Assembly (NCBI GenBank): GCA_020725705.1
Contig: DYEN01000184.1
Coordinates: forward strand, 1-44,427
From: Anaerolinea sp.
GTDB lineage: Bacteria; Chloroflexota; Anaerolineae; Aggregatilineales; Aggregatilineaceae
Direction: 5' to 3'
Length of the DNA stretch: 44,427 nucleotides
Made by a program: the position numbers and the translations under genes. Shown one piece after another: positions 25,838 to 35,050 of this stretch. The notes under the pieces were generated by a model that was not told the origin of the DNA, searched no databases, and worked only from the letters and a program-made list of their open reading frames with translations. The first letter of the stretch is position 1; the number at the start of each line of letters is the position of its first letter.

Positions 25838-26578
25838 ATGGAGTTCGTCGAAAGCAGTCTGGCGGGGCGTGTCGCGGAAGTGCGCGCCGAGATCGCCCGT
25901 GCCTGCCAGCGTGCCGGGCGGGCGCCTGAGTCGGTGACTCTGGTCGCGGTCAGCAAGACGCACCCCCCAGAGCTGATTGTGGAAGCGATCGCCGCTGGCA
26001 TCTACGATTTTGGCGAGAATCGGCCCGAAGAGGCCCGTCCGAAGATGGATGCAGTGGCGGCGTTGTCCCCGCAGCCGATCCGCTGGCATATGATCGGGCA
26101 CGTCCAACGCCGCAAAGCGCGTCTGGTCACGCGCGGCTACACGCTGCTGCACTCGCTCGACAGCCTGCGCTTGGCGGAGCGCCTGGATCGCGCCCTGGCC
26201 GAGCAAGGGCGCACGCTCGATGTTTTGCTCCAGTTCAACGTGTCGGGCGAAGCAACCAAAGAGGGTTGGGATGCGTATCAATGGGAAAATCGTCCGGCGC
26301 AGCGGGTCGAAATCTGGCGCGAGATTGAGGCGATCCTGGCGCTGCCAAATCTGCGGGTGCGCGGGTTGATGACGATGGCGCCGATTGTGGACGATCCGGA
26401 AGCGGCACGGCCGGTCTTTGCGGCGTTGCGCTCTCTGCGCGACGCGCTGCGCGAGACGTTCCCGGCGGCGGTGTGGGACGAGTTGAGCATGGGTATGACG
26501 GATGATTATCCGGTCGCCATCGAGGAAGGGGCGACATTGGTCCGGATTGGGCGCGCGATTTTCGGCGCGCGCCGGTAA
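25838..26578 (+). CDS. yggS: YggS/PLPBP family PLP homeostasis protein
   Basis: VAVSKTHPPELIVEAIAAGIYDFGENRPEEARPKMD, RWHMIGHVQRRKARLV, LSMGMTDDYPVAIEEGATLVRIGRAIFGAR. Confidence 0.94.
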   Translation: MEFVESSLAGRVAEVRAEIARACQRAGRAPESVTLVAVSKTHPPELIVEAIAAGIYDFGENRPEEARPKMDAVAALSPQPIRWHMIGHVQRRKARLVTRGYTLLHSLDSLRLAERLDRALAEQGRTLDVLLQFNVSGEATKEGWDAYQWENRPAQRVEIWREIEAILALPNLRVRGLMTMAPIVDDPEAARPVFAALRSLRDALRETFPAAVWDELSMGMTDDYPVAIEEGATLVRIGRAIFGARR

Positions 26579-26647
26579 TACGACTCCGCCGGTACAGGCT
26601 GGTACAGATCGAACGCAGGATACAGTGCAGATTGAGGAGACAGTCCC

Positions 26648-26899
26648 TTGGAAATCGCCGCGCTCATTAGCTTGTTCATTCAGCTTTACTCCTTTGTGAT
26701 CCTGGCCCGGGTGCTGATGAGCTGGGTGCGGATGGACCCGGATAGCCCGCTGGCGCGCGTGCTGTACGATCTCACGGAGCCGGTGCTGGGGCCGATCCGC
26801 AATCTGTTGCCCCCGGCAGCCGGTCTCGATTTCAGCCCGATCATCGCCTTTGTGCTGCTGCGCGTGTTGGGGCAGATGCTGATTTCGTTCTTCCAGTAA
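26648..26899 (+). CDS. YggT family membrane protein
   Basis: TTG start, 83 aa. FVILARVLMSWVRMDPDSPLARVLYDLTEPVLGPIRNLLPPAAGLDFSPIIAFVLLRVL. Confidence 0.92.
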   Translation: MEIAALISLFIQLYSFVILARVLMSWVRMDPDSPLARVLYDLTEPVLGPIRNLLPPAAGLDFSPIIAFVLLRVLGQMLISFFQ

Positions 26900-26933
26900 A
26901 CGCGCAAGGCTGCCCGATTGGCGCCAGAAGGGA

Positions 26934-27248
26934 GTGCCGAATTTGCCACGCGAGTTCAAGATCACGGATGCCCGGCACGGAGCCGCTTTTACCGTCCGGG
27001 TGGTGACGCGAGCCAAGCAGGTCGAGATCGTCGGTCTGCAGGATGACGGCGCTCTGCGGGTGCGGTTGACCGAGGAGCCGACGGATGGTCGCGCAGACGC
27101 GCAGTTGATCGCGGTGCTGGCCGAGGTTCTTGAGGTTGATGCGGCGCAGATTGAGATTGTCGCCGGGCGTGACCAGCCCAACAAGATCGTCAGCGTTCAG
27201 GGTGTGTCGCCGGCGTGGATTGAGAGTCACCTCGCGGCGTGGTACTAG
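26934..27248 (+). CDS. DUF167/YggU family protein
   Basis: FTVRVVTRAKQVEIVGLQDDGALRVRLTEEPTDGRADAQLIAVLAEVLEVDAAQIEIVAGRDQPNKIVSVQG; follows yggS-yggT. Confidence 0.88.
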   Translation: MPNLPREFKITDARHGAAFTVRVVTRAKQVEIVGLQDDGALRVRLTEEPTDGRADAQLIAVLAEVLEVDAAQIEIVAGRDQPNKIVSVQGVSPAWIESHLAAWY

Positions 27249-27282
27249 CCGGATTTCCCCGGCGGTTGAGGGGTGGGCAGGG

Positions 27283-28146
27283 ATGGTGATTGCCGGTAAG
27301 TCACTCCGCGCCTTCCTGATCGCGACGGCAGGGCTGCTGCTCGTCTGGAGTCTGACAGCCTGCGGTGCTGACTCCGATGGCGAGGCGCCACCCCCCACGC
27401 GCACCCTGGTTCCACCGACCGCTCCGCCTACCGTGACACCCACTTCGCCGATTCCCACGCCGACCGATCTGCCCGCTGCAAAGAGCTTTGCCCCGGCGCA
27501 GACGCCCGTTGCCGCGCCCGGACTGCCGGACGATCTGCGCGCGGCGCTGCAGCAGGCCGTCGATGACTGGGTGGCATCCGGCGCGGTAACCCGCCGCGAG
27601 GTGCGTGTTCTGAGCTTGGAGCGCTTCCACTGGTCCGATGCGTCTCTCGGCTGCGCAGAACCGGCCGGGTCGCCGGCGGAGATTGAAGGCGGCGTGGAGG
27701 GATACCGGATTCTGCTGGCGGGGTCTCGGGCAGCGGTGGCTTATCACACCGGGGGTGGGGCGCTGGTGCGCTGCCCGCCAGGTGGACTGGCGGCCGGGCT
27801 GCACGGCGAGCCGGTTGCACCCGATCCGATTGCCCAGGCGATGGTTGACCTGGTACGGCGCGATTGGTCGGAACAGATATCGGTGGAAGCGGGCAGCGTC
27901 GAGGTGGTGGGGCTGGTGTCGGTCATCTGGCCTGACGCGAGCCTCGGCTGCCCTAAGGCTGCCGGTCCGTACCCGGCCCAGGAAACGCCCGGTTACCGCG
28001 TTGTGCTGCGCCAGGCTGAGCGCGAGGCCATCTATCACACCAGCATTCGCGACTTTATCCGGTGCGCGCCGGACGAAGAGGTCCTGCCTGGGGTGCTGAT
28101 CGAAGCGCTTGCAACTCCGGCAGCGGCGATCTCGGCGCCCGACTGA
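27283..28146 (+). CDS. Lipoprotein with Thr/Pro linker and duplicated module of unknown function
   Basis: Start trimmed to MVIAGKSLRAFLIATAGLLLVWSLTACGADS (lipobox-like LTAC). Two copies of W.DASLGC...GYR..L...R.A.YHT.....RC. Confidence 0.8.
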   Translation: MVIAGKSLRAFLIATAGLLLVWSLTACGADSDGEAPPPTRTLVPPTAPPTVTPTSPIPTPTDLPAAKSFAPAQTPVAAPGLPDDLRAALQQAVDDWVASGAVTRREVRVLSLERFHWSDASLGCAEPAGSPAEIEGGVEGYRILLAGSRAAVAYHTGGGALVRCPPGGLAAGLHGEPVAPDPIAQAMVDLVRRDWSEQISVEAGSVEVVGLVSVIWPDASLGCPKAAGPYPAQETPGYRVVLRQAEREAIYHTSIRDFIRCAPDEEVLPGVLIEALATPAAAISAPD

Positions 28147-28168
28147 TCGGCCCGGCAACACACGTCGT

Positions 28169-28204
28169 GCGGCCCAGGGGTGCCACCCTCTGGGCCGCGT
28201 TTGA
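28169..28204. terminator. Terminator-like hairpin between convergent genes
   Basis: GCGGCCCAGGGGTGCCACCCTCTGGGCCGC, followed by gtttgattt. Confidence 0.7.
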
Positions 28205-28220
28205 TTTCGCCAGGCAATAC

Positions 28221-30806
28221 TTACGCTGCGCTGGGCAGTGGATGGCCGGTGCGAAGCTGGATCTCGGCCAGCGCGCTGAAGGCTGCTGACCGGACTTCGG
28301 GGCTGCGATCGCGCAGCGCCGCGTAAAGTGGTTTAAGCGCTTGGACATGCCCCATCCGGCCCAAGGTGGCGGCGGCCATCACTTTATCAAACTGCCGCCC
28401 TTCTTGCAGCGCGCGGATCAATACCTGGCGCGCGTTTTTGCCGTTAGGGACACCCTCACCGCGCTCTGCCGCCCACTGGATCAACCAGGGCAGCGAGTCG
28501 GCTTCGGGGTGGGCGTGCGGCCCGTCATGTTCGGGTGCGCGCGCGGCCATAAAGGCTTCTTCTGCTGCGGTGCGCACGTACCACTGCTCGTCTTCCATCA
28601 TGGCGCGGTAGAGCGCCACCAGCGCCCACGATGCCTTGATCCGGCTCAGGCCGTACACCGTCGCCCGCCGGATCATGATGTCGTCCGCCAGGATGCCGTC
28701 GCGCAGAATCTCGTGGCCGCCTTGCGGAATGGCTGCCAGCGTCTCGGCCACCGCGCGGCGTAGCTCATCCGTCCCTTCTAGCAACCCCTGCACCATGATT
28801 TCCAGCGCGCGTTCGGTGCCGATCGCGCCCAGAGCCAGCCCGGCGGCAAGCTGCACGTTGCGATGCGAGTCCGACAGCATCGGCGCCAGATCGCGCAGGG
28901 CTTCCGAGTCACCCAAAGCTCCCAGGCCGACACACGCCAACTGGCGGACGTGCGGGTCTGTGCTGCGCAGCGCCTGGCGGAAGATGAACAGCACGTTGCG
29001 GTCACGCGAGGCGATCAGCGCGGCCATCGCCCGCTCGCGCAGCAGCGGATACTGTTCGGGGGCGACCAACGCGGCAGACAGTCGCTTGAACAGATCACCG
29101 CGCCAGGGTGCATCCGGGGGTGCATCCGGCAGCCAGCGCACCAGCTCGAACAGCGGGCTGAAGAGCAGATCGGGCGCGGCGCTCAGGCGGCGGTAGACCA
29201 CCGGCAGCATGTTAAGCTGCGCGGCGGCGAAGCTCAGTGCGTCGGTCCAGGCGGGTTCGAGCGCATACGCAGCGGCTTCGTCGGCGCTGCGCGTGACGAT
29301 GAATTCGCTTGCGAGGAAGGCGGCGATCTGCGGATGGACGAAGCTGAACCGTTCCCCTGGATGGCGGCGCGCAAGGCGATACCTGACGAGCGTGTCCAGC
29401 AGCTCGTCGGCCTTGACCGGCGTGGCCGCTTCGGCCAGCGCCTCTGCCGCCCCGCTGCGGTCGAAGACAAAACCATGGTCGAGGGCGTGGGCGGCCAACG
29501 CGGCCAGCGCGGCGCGCTGAGCGGAAGCGCCCAGCGTGCGGTTGATGAATGCATCGTACCAGCCCGGCCGGCCGGGGCGCTGCGTATCACCCGCCAGCCC
29601 GGCCCAGATTTTGAGCGTAACATCTAGCGGTGTGCGGCCTCGATTGTCGATCATCAAGTGGCGGAGCGGCTGGTCGTCGGCCGGGGCGTCTTTGCGCCGC
29701 ATATGGCGCTCCCAGGCTTCGTCCCAGCGCCGGACCAGCGTACGATAATCGTCGTCCTTCCAGGCGCGGATGTAGGTTGGCGTGAAACCAAGCTCAACCA
29801 GAGCGTCATGTCCGGTGACCGGCCCGGCGATGACCATCAGGTTGTGGCCGTACGTCTGGCGCAGGCTTTGCAGCCACGGGAAATAAGTATCTCGCTCGTC
29901 CGGCGCAAGCTCGTCATAGCCATCGAGCAGAACCAGCGCACGCCCGGCTTCCAGCGCGGGATAGATCACGCCGCCCACTACCTGCGCAGTAACCGCGCTG
30001 ACCTGGCGCTGGATGGCTTCGACGAGCGGCTCCGCCGGGTCAGCGCCGCTCTTGCCATAGCGACCAGGGGTGAGATCCAGGTCGCGCAGGTGGACGAGAA
30101 TCGGGATCAGGCCGGGGATCTTCAGCGGCGGCAGGCGGTCAGGCTGCGCCGCGCCAAGCTGCTCGCGCTCTTTCTTGCGCACATCGTGCAGCTTCTCAAG
30201 CGCCCGCGCTTCGATGCGCTCGCGTTCGCGCACGCGCTCGGTCCGCTCACCTGCCGATAGATACTGCTCTTCTTCGTAGATCGCCTGGTCGGTCAGCGCT
30301 TCGAGTGTCTCGAACTTCAGCTCGCCCAGCGCCAGCAGGACCAGCGCCGCGAGCGCCGTGCTTTTCCCCGCGCCGCTGATTCCGAGAATGGCGATCTGAC
30401 GGTCGCCCGCGTCCAGGTCGGTCAACGGAAAGGTCTCGAGGTTATAGGGCGCGTAGCTGTAGGGCAGGTCGTGAAAGACGGGGATCACATCGAAGACGCT
30501 GGTCGCCGGGGCGGTGCCCGGCTCGGGGACCGAAAGCGGCTGCGGGCCGGGCAGAAGCTGCGGTTCAACCAGGATCTCGGATAGGGGTACGCGGTCGCCG
30601 CCAAGGTGATAGCTCTGGGCAACACGCGCGATGTCGCGGGCATAGCGTGCCTGCGCGCTGCGCCCGATGAACTGGCGCGTGCCTTCGATCTGCGAGCCGG
30701 TCGCAGCCTGAATGCGGCGCAGGCGCGTACGGGTTGCCCAGGCCAGCCCCACCAACGCGGCAACAAGCAGGATGCCCAAAACGAACGACAGAGGCTCAAC
30801 ACTCAT
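28221..30806 (-). CDS. Membrane-anchored STAND (NACHT-like) NTPase with C-terminal HEAT-like repeats
   Basis: 861 aa. N-terminal TM (LSFVLGILLVAALVGLAWAT); Walker A ILGISGAGKSTAL; Walker B RALVLLDGYDELAPDERD; C-terminal tandem helical repeats (VRQLACVGLGALGDSEALRDLAPMLSDSHRNVQLAAGLALGAIG...; PEVRSAAFSALAEI). Confidence 0.88.
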   Translation of the reverse strand: MSVEPLSFVLGILLVAALVGLAWATRTRLRRIQAATGSQIEGTRQFIGRSAQARYARDIARVAQSYHLGGDRVPLSEILVEPQLLPGPQPLSVPEPGTAPATSVFDVIPVFHDLPYSYAPYNLETFPLTDLDAGDRQIAILGISGAGKSTALAALVLLALGELKFETLEALTDQAIYEEEQYLSAGERTERVRERERIEARALEKLHDVRKKEREQLGAAQPDRLPPLKIPGLIPILVHLRDLDLTPGRYGKSGADPAEPLVEAIQRQVSAVTAQVVGGVIYPALEAGRALVLLDGYDELAPDERDTYFPWLQSLRQTYGHNLMVIAGPVTGHDALVELGFTPTYIRAWKDDDYRTLVRRWDEAWERHMRRKDAPADDQPLRHLMIDNRGRTPLDVTLKIWAGLAGDTQRPGRPGWYDAFINRTLGASAQRAALAALAAHALDHGFVFDRSGAAEALAEAATPVKADELLDTLVRYRLARRHPGERFSFVHPQIAAFLASEFIVTRSADEAAAYALEPAWTDALSFAAAQLNMLPVVYRRLSAAPDLLFSPLFELVRWLPDAPPDAPWRGDLFKRLSAALVAPEQYPLLRERAMAALIASRDRNVLFIFRQALRSTDPHVRQLACVGLGALGDSEALRDLAPMLSDSHRNVQLAAGLALGAIGTERALEIMVQGLLEGTDELRRAVAETLAAIPQGGHEILRDGILADDIMIRRATVYGLSRIKASWALVALYRAMMEDEQWYVRTAAEEAFMAARAPEHDGPHAHPEADSLPWLIQWAAERGEGVPNGKNARQVLIRALQEGRQFDKVMAAATLGRMGHVQALKPLYAALRDRSPEVRSAAFSALAEIQLRTGHPLPSAA

Positions 30807-30821
30807 GGCAGCTTCCTCGAT

Positions 30822-31523
30822 CTATCGGGCTATCAGAATACGTCCGCAGTTGGAACAGAACACGATTTCGTTACCCTGGCGGACCTGCTGCACAATCACT
30901 TCCGTCTGGCTGACGGCGCAGCGCTGGCAGCGGTCGCCTTCCAAGACGGAGACTGCGTACCCTTGTTTCTTGCGGCGCAGGTCTTCGTACAGGGCGAGCG
31001 TATCGCCGTCCACCTCGGCGGCGATTTTCTCGCGCTGCGCCTTGAGCCGGCGGATCTCTAGCCGGAGTTGCTGGCGCTCCTCCAGCAGCGCGCCATGCTG
31101 CGAGGCCCGCTCTGCCTCGATCTGTGCCAGCGCCTCGGTCGCAGTATGCAGACGCTCCTGAAGATCCTCGACCGTGATCATAGTTTCCAGCAGGGCGTTT
31201 TCCAGGTCGCTGTGGCGGCGTTTTAGCTCCTCGAGCTTGTGTTCGATGTCCTGTAATTCTTTCGGGTTGTTGACAGCGCCGCTATAAAGCTGGTTGGAGA
31301 ACTGGGTGCGCTGCGCGGTCACGCTCTGCATCTCCAGGTTCAGGTTGGTGGCGCGGGCTTCGTGTGGGCGCAGCGCTTCTTCCAACGAGCGCCGCTGTGC
31401 CCGGGCCTGCTGGAGCACCTGGTCGCTTTCCAGCTCGGCGTCGATTTCGCGCACGCGTCGGCGGTGGCTGTCGAGCTGGCTGTCAATTCTCTGGATGCGA
31501 TAGAGGGTGTGGGATGGATTCAT
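30822..31523 (-). CDS. Coiled-coil protein with C-terminal zinc ribbon (CT398-like)
   Basis: Long charged coiled coil, then GDRCQRCAVSQTEVIVQQVRQGNEIVFCSNCGRILI (CxxC...CxxC). Confidence 0.88.
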   Translation of the reverse strand: MNPSHTLYRIQRIDSQLDSHRRRVREIDAELESDQVLQQARAQRRSLEEALRPHEARATNLNLEMQSVTAQRTQFSNQLYSGAVNNPKELQDIEHKLEELKRRHSDLENALLETMITVEDLQERLHTATEALAQIEAERASQHGALLEERQQLRLEIRRLKAQREKIAAEVDGDTLALYEDLRRKKQGYAVSVLEGDRCQRCAVSQTEVIVQQVRQGNEIVFCSNCGRILIAR

Positions 31524-31609
31524 CCGTTTCTCCGAACTGGCGCAGCCCGCAGGTCGATGTACAATGAACCTATGATTAACGTGGAATAAGGCGCAGACTG
31601 GCAGGGCGC

Positions 31610-31639
31610 ATTATACTACACGCCAGATTCTCGCGACAA
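31610..31639 (-). promoter_or_regulatory. Sigma70-like promoter for the zinc-ribbon/STAND pair
   Basis: Minus-strand TTGTCG (31639-31634), 18-nt spacer, perfect TATAAT (31615-31610), about 87 nt upstream of the CDS start. Confidence 0.5.
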
Positions 31640-31679
31640 TTCGCCTCGGGCTTGCAGCGCGTGGGGTGAGAACGCTCTG

Positions 31680-33329
31680 ATGCAGACGCTCCGCAGGGTC
31701 GATATCTCGGCGGCAGAATGGCGCTGGGTGATCATCATCAGCGGTCTGTTGGTGGCGCTGACGCTTGTTCCGTTTGCCTGGGCGCTGGCGCGGAACCAGG
31801 TGGAAGACAACTGGCAGTTCATGGGGATGCTGTCGAACCCGAAGGACGGGGCGACCTATCTGTCCAAGATCGAGCAGGGGCGGCAGGGCGCGTGGCTGTT
31901 TGAGCTGCGCCACACACCGCAGGTGCATAATGGCGCCGGGTTCCATGTCTTCTACCTTCTGCTTGGCCATGCTGCCCGGCTCACCGGACTGTCGAGCCTG
32001 CTTGTCTTTCATCTGGCGCGCGTGGCGACCGGCCTGTTCATGTTTTTTGCGCTGTATCAGTTCGGCGCGACGGTATGGGTGCGTCTGCGTCCGCGCCGCC
32101 TGTTCTTTCTACTGGCGGCGGTGGGATCGGGCCTCGGCTGGCTGCTGCTGGTCCTCGATCCGGACAGAATCGCGATTGACCTGAACACGCCCGAAGCGTT
32201 TCCTTTCTTCGCCGTGTTCACCAATCCGCATTTCCCTCTCAGCATCGCCTGCCTGGCGTTGATCGCCGCGACATATCTGGTGGTCTTCCGGCGTGGGTTT
32301 ACCGCCGAGCCGGGTGTGGATAACGGCGGGCTGCAGATCATGCTGCTCTCGATGGTGCTGGCGCTCATCCAGCCGTTCGCGCTGATCCCGATCGGTGCGG
32401 CGCTGATCGCATACCTGCTGGTACGCGCCTATCTGACGCGGCAGATCCCATCACATGAGTTGCGCTGGTCGTCGATGCTGTGGCTCCCGGCGCTGCCCTT
32501 CGCCGTGTACTACGCAGCGGTGCTGCAGTTCAACGACGTCATGGCCGAATTCAACCGGCAGAACCAGACCCCTTCGCCCGCTCCATATGCGTACTTGGCG
32601 GGCTACGGATTACTGCTGGTCGTCGCGCTGCCGGGTCTGGCGCGCGCCATCCGGCGCTTTGAGCGCGACGGCGATCAGTTTATGTTGCTGTGGCTTGTGC
32701 TGAACGCGGCTTTGCTCTATGCGCCGTTCAATCTGCAACGCCGGATGACGGTGGGCCTGATCATTCCGCTGGTGTTTTTCGCCGTGCGCTCGCTGGAAGA
32801 CTACTGGTTCTTCCGCGTGCCCAGGCGCTGGCGAGCGCCTGCCCTGGCCGTCTTGCTGGTGTTTATGTTGCCTAGCAATTTTCTCAATCTCGCCATTCCG
32901 CTCTTTGGGGTTGTCAGCAGCCCGGAGCAGGGGCTGGAAAACGGGCTGCTGGTCGAAAGCGGCTATTGGGACGCTTTCCACTGGCTCGATGAGCGCGGAG
33001 AGCAGAGCGCGGTGGTTCTGGCGGCGCCGACCGTCAGTGTCTGGATCCCGGCGTATACTTCGCAGCGTGTCGTCTACGGACACGAGTACGAGACGGTGCC
33101 CGCCAAGGAACGCCTGGATCAGGTCGAGGCCTGGTATGGAGGGGCAGACTGCACAACCCTGCTCGGCTCAGCCCTGCCATTCCATGTCGCGTACATCTTC
33201 TGGGGACCGCGCGAGCGCTCGCTGGCGGCGAAGATCGGCGGTTCGGCGGGCGCAAGCTGTGCCGAGTCGCTGCCGGCGGATTTCCCACGAGAAACATTCG
33301 GCGATGTCACCGTCTTCATCCATCGGTGA
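31680..33329 (+). CDS. Polytopic membrane protein, GT-C glycosyltransferase-like
   Basis: 549 aa with many hydrophobic segments. DNWQFMGMLSNPKDGATYLSKIEQG matches its downstream paralog. Confidence 0.75.
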   Translation: MQTLRRVDISAAEWRWVIIISGLLVALTLVPFAWALARNQVEDNWQFMGMLSNPKDGATYLSKIEQGRQGAWLFELRHTPQVHNGAGFHVFYLLLGHAARLTGLSSLLVFHLARVATGLFMFFALYQFGATVWVRLRPRRLFFLLAAVGSGLGWLLLVLDPDRIAIDLNTPEAFPFFAVFTNPHFPLSIACLALIAATYLVVFRRGFTAEPGVDNGGLQIMLLSMVLALIQPFALIPIGAALIAYLLVRAYLTRQIPSHELRWSSMLWLPALPFAVYYAAVLQFNDVMAEFNRQNQTPSPAPYAYLAGYGLLLVVALPGLARAIRRFERDGDQFMLLWLVLNAALLYAPFNLQRRMTVGLIIPLVFFAVRSLEDYWFFRVPRRWRAPALAVLLVFMLPSNFLNLAIPLFGVVSSPEQGLENGLLVESGYWDAFHWLDERGEQSAVVLAAPTVSVWIPAYTSQRVVYGHEYETVPAKERLDQVEAWYGGADCTTLLGSALPFHVAYIFWGPRERSLAAKIGGSAGASCAESLPADFPRETFGDVTVFIHR

Positions 33330-33421
33330 ACCGGCACGGATCGGGTTTGGTGTGGCATTTCCCTCTGCCGTGCATCTGAACATGCGCGCTCCCAGGCAGC
33401 CCGGGCTGTGGGGGACGGGTC

Positions 33422-35050
33422 GTGATGCCTGCTGAGCGCATCTCCCCCCGCGAGTGGCGCCGCGTTGTGGTCTTCGCGGCGCTGATTTTGTGTGCTACAA
33501 CGATTCCGTATGTTGTCGGGTGGCTGGCCGCGGGCGAGGATTGGCGCTTCAGTGGGATGCTGTTTGGAGTTGAAGATGGGAACAGCTATCTGGCCAAGAT
33601 GCGGATTGGTGCGGGCGGCGACTGGCTGTTTGTGAACCGCTATACCAGCGAGCCGCACCGGGGTGCCCTGTTCTTTCTGCCGTACATTCTGCTTGGCCAT
33701 CTGGCGCGCCTGCTGGCGGGCGGCCAACCCGTTTCGGTGGGCATGCTGCTCGCGGTCTATCACGGGGCGCGGGTGGTGTTTGGCCTGGCGTTGATCCTGG
33801 CGATCTACCGCTTCGTGGCCGCTTTTGTGCGCGCGCCAGCCCTGCGCCGGCTGGCACTGCTACTGGCGACGCTGGGCGGCGGGCTGGGTTGGCTGTTAAG
33901 CCTGGCCGGGCTGGGAGATGCCTTCGGCTCGCTGCCGCTCGATTTCTATGTGCCGGAAGGCTACTCGTTCCTAATCCTATTCGGTCTGCCGCACCTGGCG
34001 CTGGCGCGGGCCGCGCTGCTGGCGGGATTTCTGGCGCTTCTAGACGCGACTGCGCGGGATGGGGCCATGCGGACCTGGCTTGGGCACGCGCTTCTGGCCG
34101 GAGTAGCCTGGTTTGTGACCGGGCTGTGCGTCCCGTTCTACATCGCGGTCGTCTATGTTCTGCTGGGTATGTGGGGCCTGGCCGTGTGGGTGCGGCGCCG
34201 CCGCTTTCCGTGGGACCTGTTCTGGCGTGCGGCGGTTGCTGCGCTCGTGCCGCTGCCGTTGCTGCTTTACTCTACCTGGGTTTTTGCGGTGAACGACGTG
34301 TTCGCGCAGTGGGCGGCTCAGAATCGGTTGCCCTCACCGCATCCGTTGCACTATGCGCTGGGCTATGCTGCGCTGGCGATCCCGGCGGCGGCTGCGATCC
34401 CCTGGGCGTGGCGGCGCGGCGCGCAGCACGCCGGGTATCTTCTTTTGGTGAGCTGGTTAGTCGCGGCCCCCGTGCTGGTATATGTGCCGGTTAATGTCCA
34501 GCGGCGGCTGGCCGAGGGGATCATTGTGCCGCTTGGTATACTGGCCGCGGTGGGGTTACGACGGCTGGCCCCTCGCCGCCGCAGGCTTGCGCAAGCCGCC
34601 CTGTTGGCACTGGTGCTGCCGACATCCGGCCTGCTCTGGCTGGGTGGGCTGGCCAGCGTGCTGGCGCCTGGACGCCCGATCTTTCGTCCGGTGGACGAGA
34701 TCACGGCGTTGCAGGCTTTGAACGCCGTTGCTCCCCGGGGCGCGGTTGTCCTGAGCAGGCACGAAACAGGTAACCTCGTGCCGGTGTACACCGATCTGAT
34801 CGCCTTTGTCGGGCACGGCCCGGAAACGGTCGACGCGGAGACGAAAGAACGCCGCGTGGTGGCGTTCTTCCGCAACGCCCTGTCTCCCGATGAGCGAGCG
34901 GCGCTGCTGGCCGAAGTGGATTATGTGCTGGCAGGCCCGCTGGAGCGCGCGGAAGCCTCGGGTGGCGGGTGGCAGGCCGGCTTGCGCGAAGTCGCGGTTC
35001 ATGGCAGCGGCCCCGGTCGCTTCGCGGTTTACGAGGTGCAGCGTGACTAG
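33422..35050 (+). CDS. Polytopic membrane protein, paralog of the upstream gene
   Basis: EDWRFSGMLFGVEDGNSYLAKMRIGAGGDWLF and LLATLGGGLGWLL align with the 31680-33329 product. Confidence 0.75.
   Translation: MMPAERISPREWRRVVVFAALILCATTIPYVVGWLAAGEDWRFSGMLFGVEDGNSYLAKMRIGAGGDWLFVNRYTSEPHRGALFFLPYILLGHLARLLAGGQPVSVGMLLAVYHGARVVFGLALILAIYRFVAAFVRAPALRRLALLLATLGGGLGWLLSLAGLGDAFGSLPLDFYVPEGYSFLILFGLPHLALARAALLAGFLALLDATARDGAMRTWLGHALLAGVAWFVTGLCVPFYIAVVYVLLGMWGLAVWVRRRRFPWDLFWRAAVAALVPLPLLLYSTWVFAVNDVFAQWAAQNRLPSPHPLHYALGYAALAIPAAAAIPWAWRRGAQHAGYLLLVSWLVAAPVLVYVPVNVQRRLAEGIIVPLGILAAVGLRRLAPRRRRLAQAALLALVLPTSGLLWLGGLASVLAPGRPIFRPVDEITALQALNAVAPRGAVVLSRHETGNLVPVYTDLIAFVGHGPETVDAETKERRVVAFFRNALSPDERAALLAEVDYVLAGPLERAEASGGGWQAGLREVAVHGSGPGRFAVYEVQRD

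Noticed and set aside
25697-27184. 495-aa minus-strand ORF spanning pgeF-yggS-yggT-yggU
   Set aside because: Crosses four well-supported plus-strand genes; shadow ORF.
28221-30806. Assignment to a named antiphage system such as Avs or a specific bNACHT
   Set aside because: NACHT-like motifs and HEAT repeats alone do not support it; no effector domain or defence neighbours seen.
34806-35042. N-terminal extension of the YfhO-like ORF
   Set aside because: Lies out of frame inside the previous gene; GTG at 35043 with stop-start overlap is a better start.
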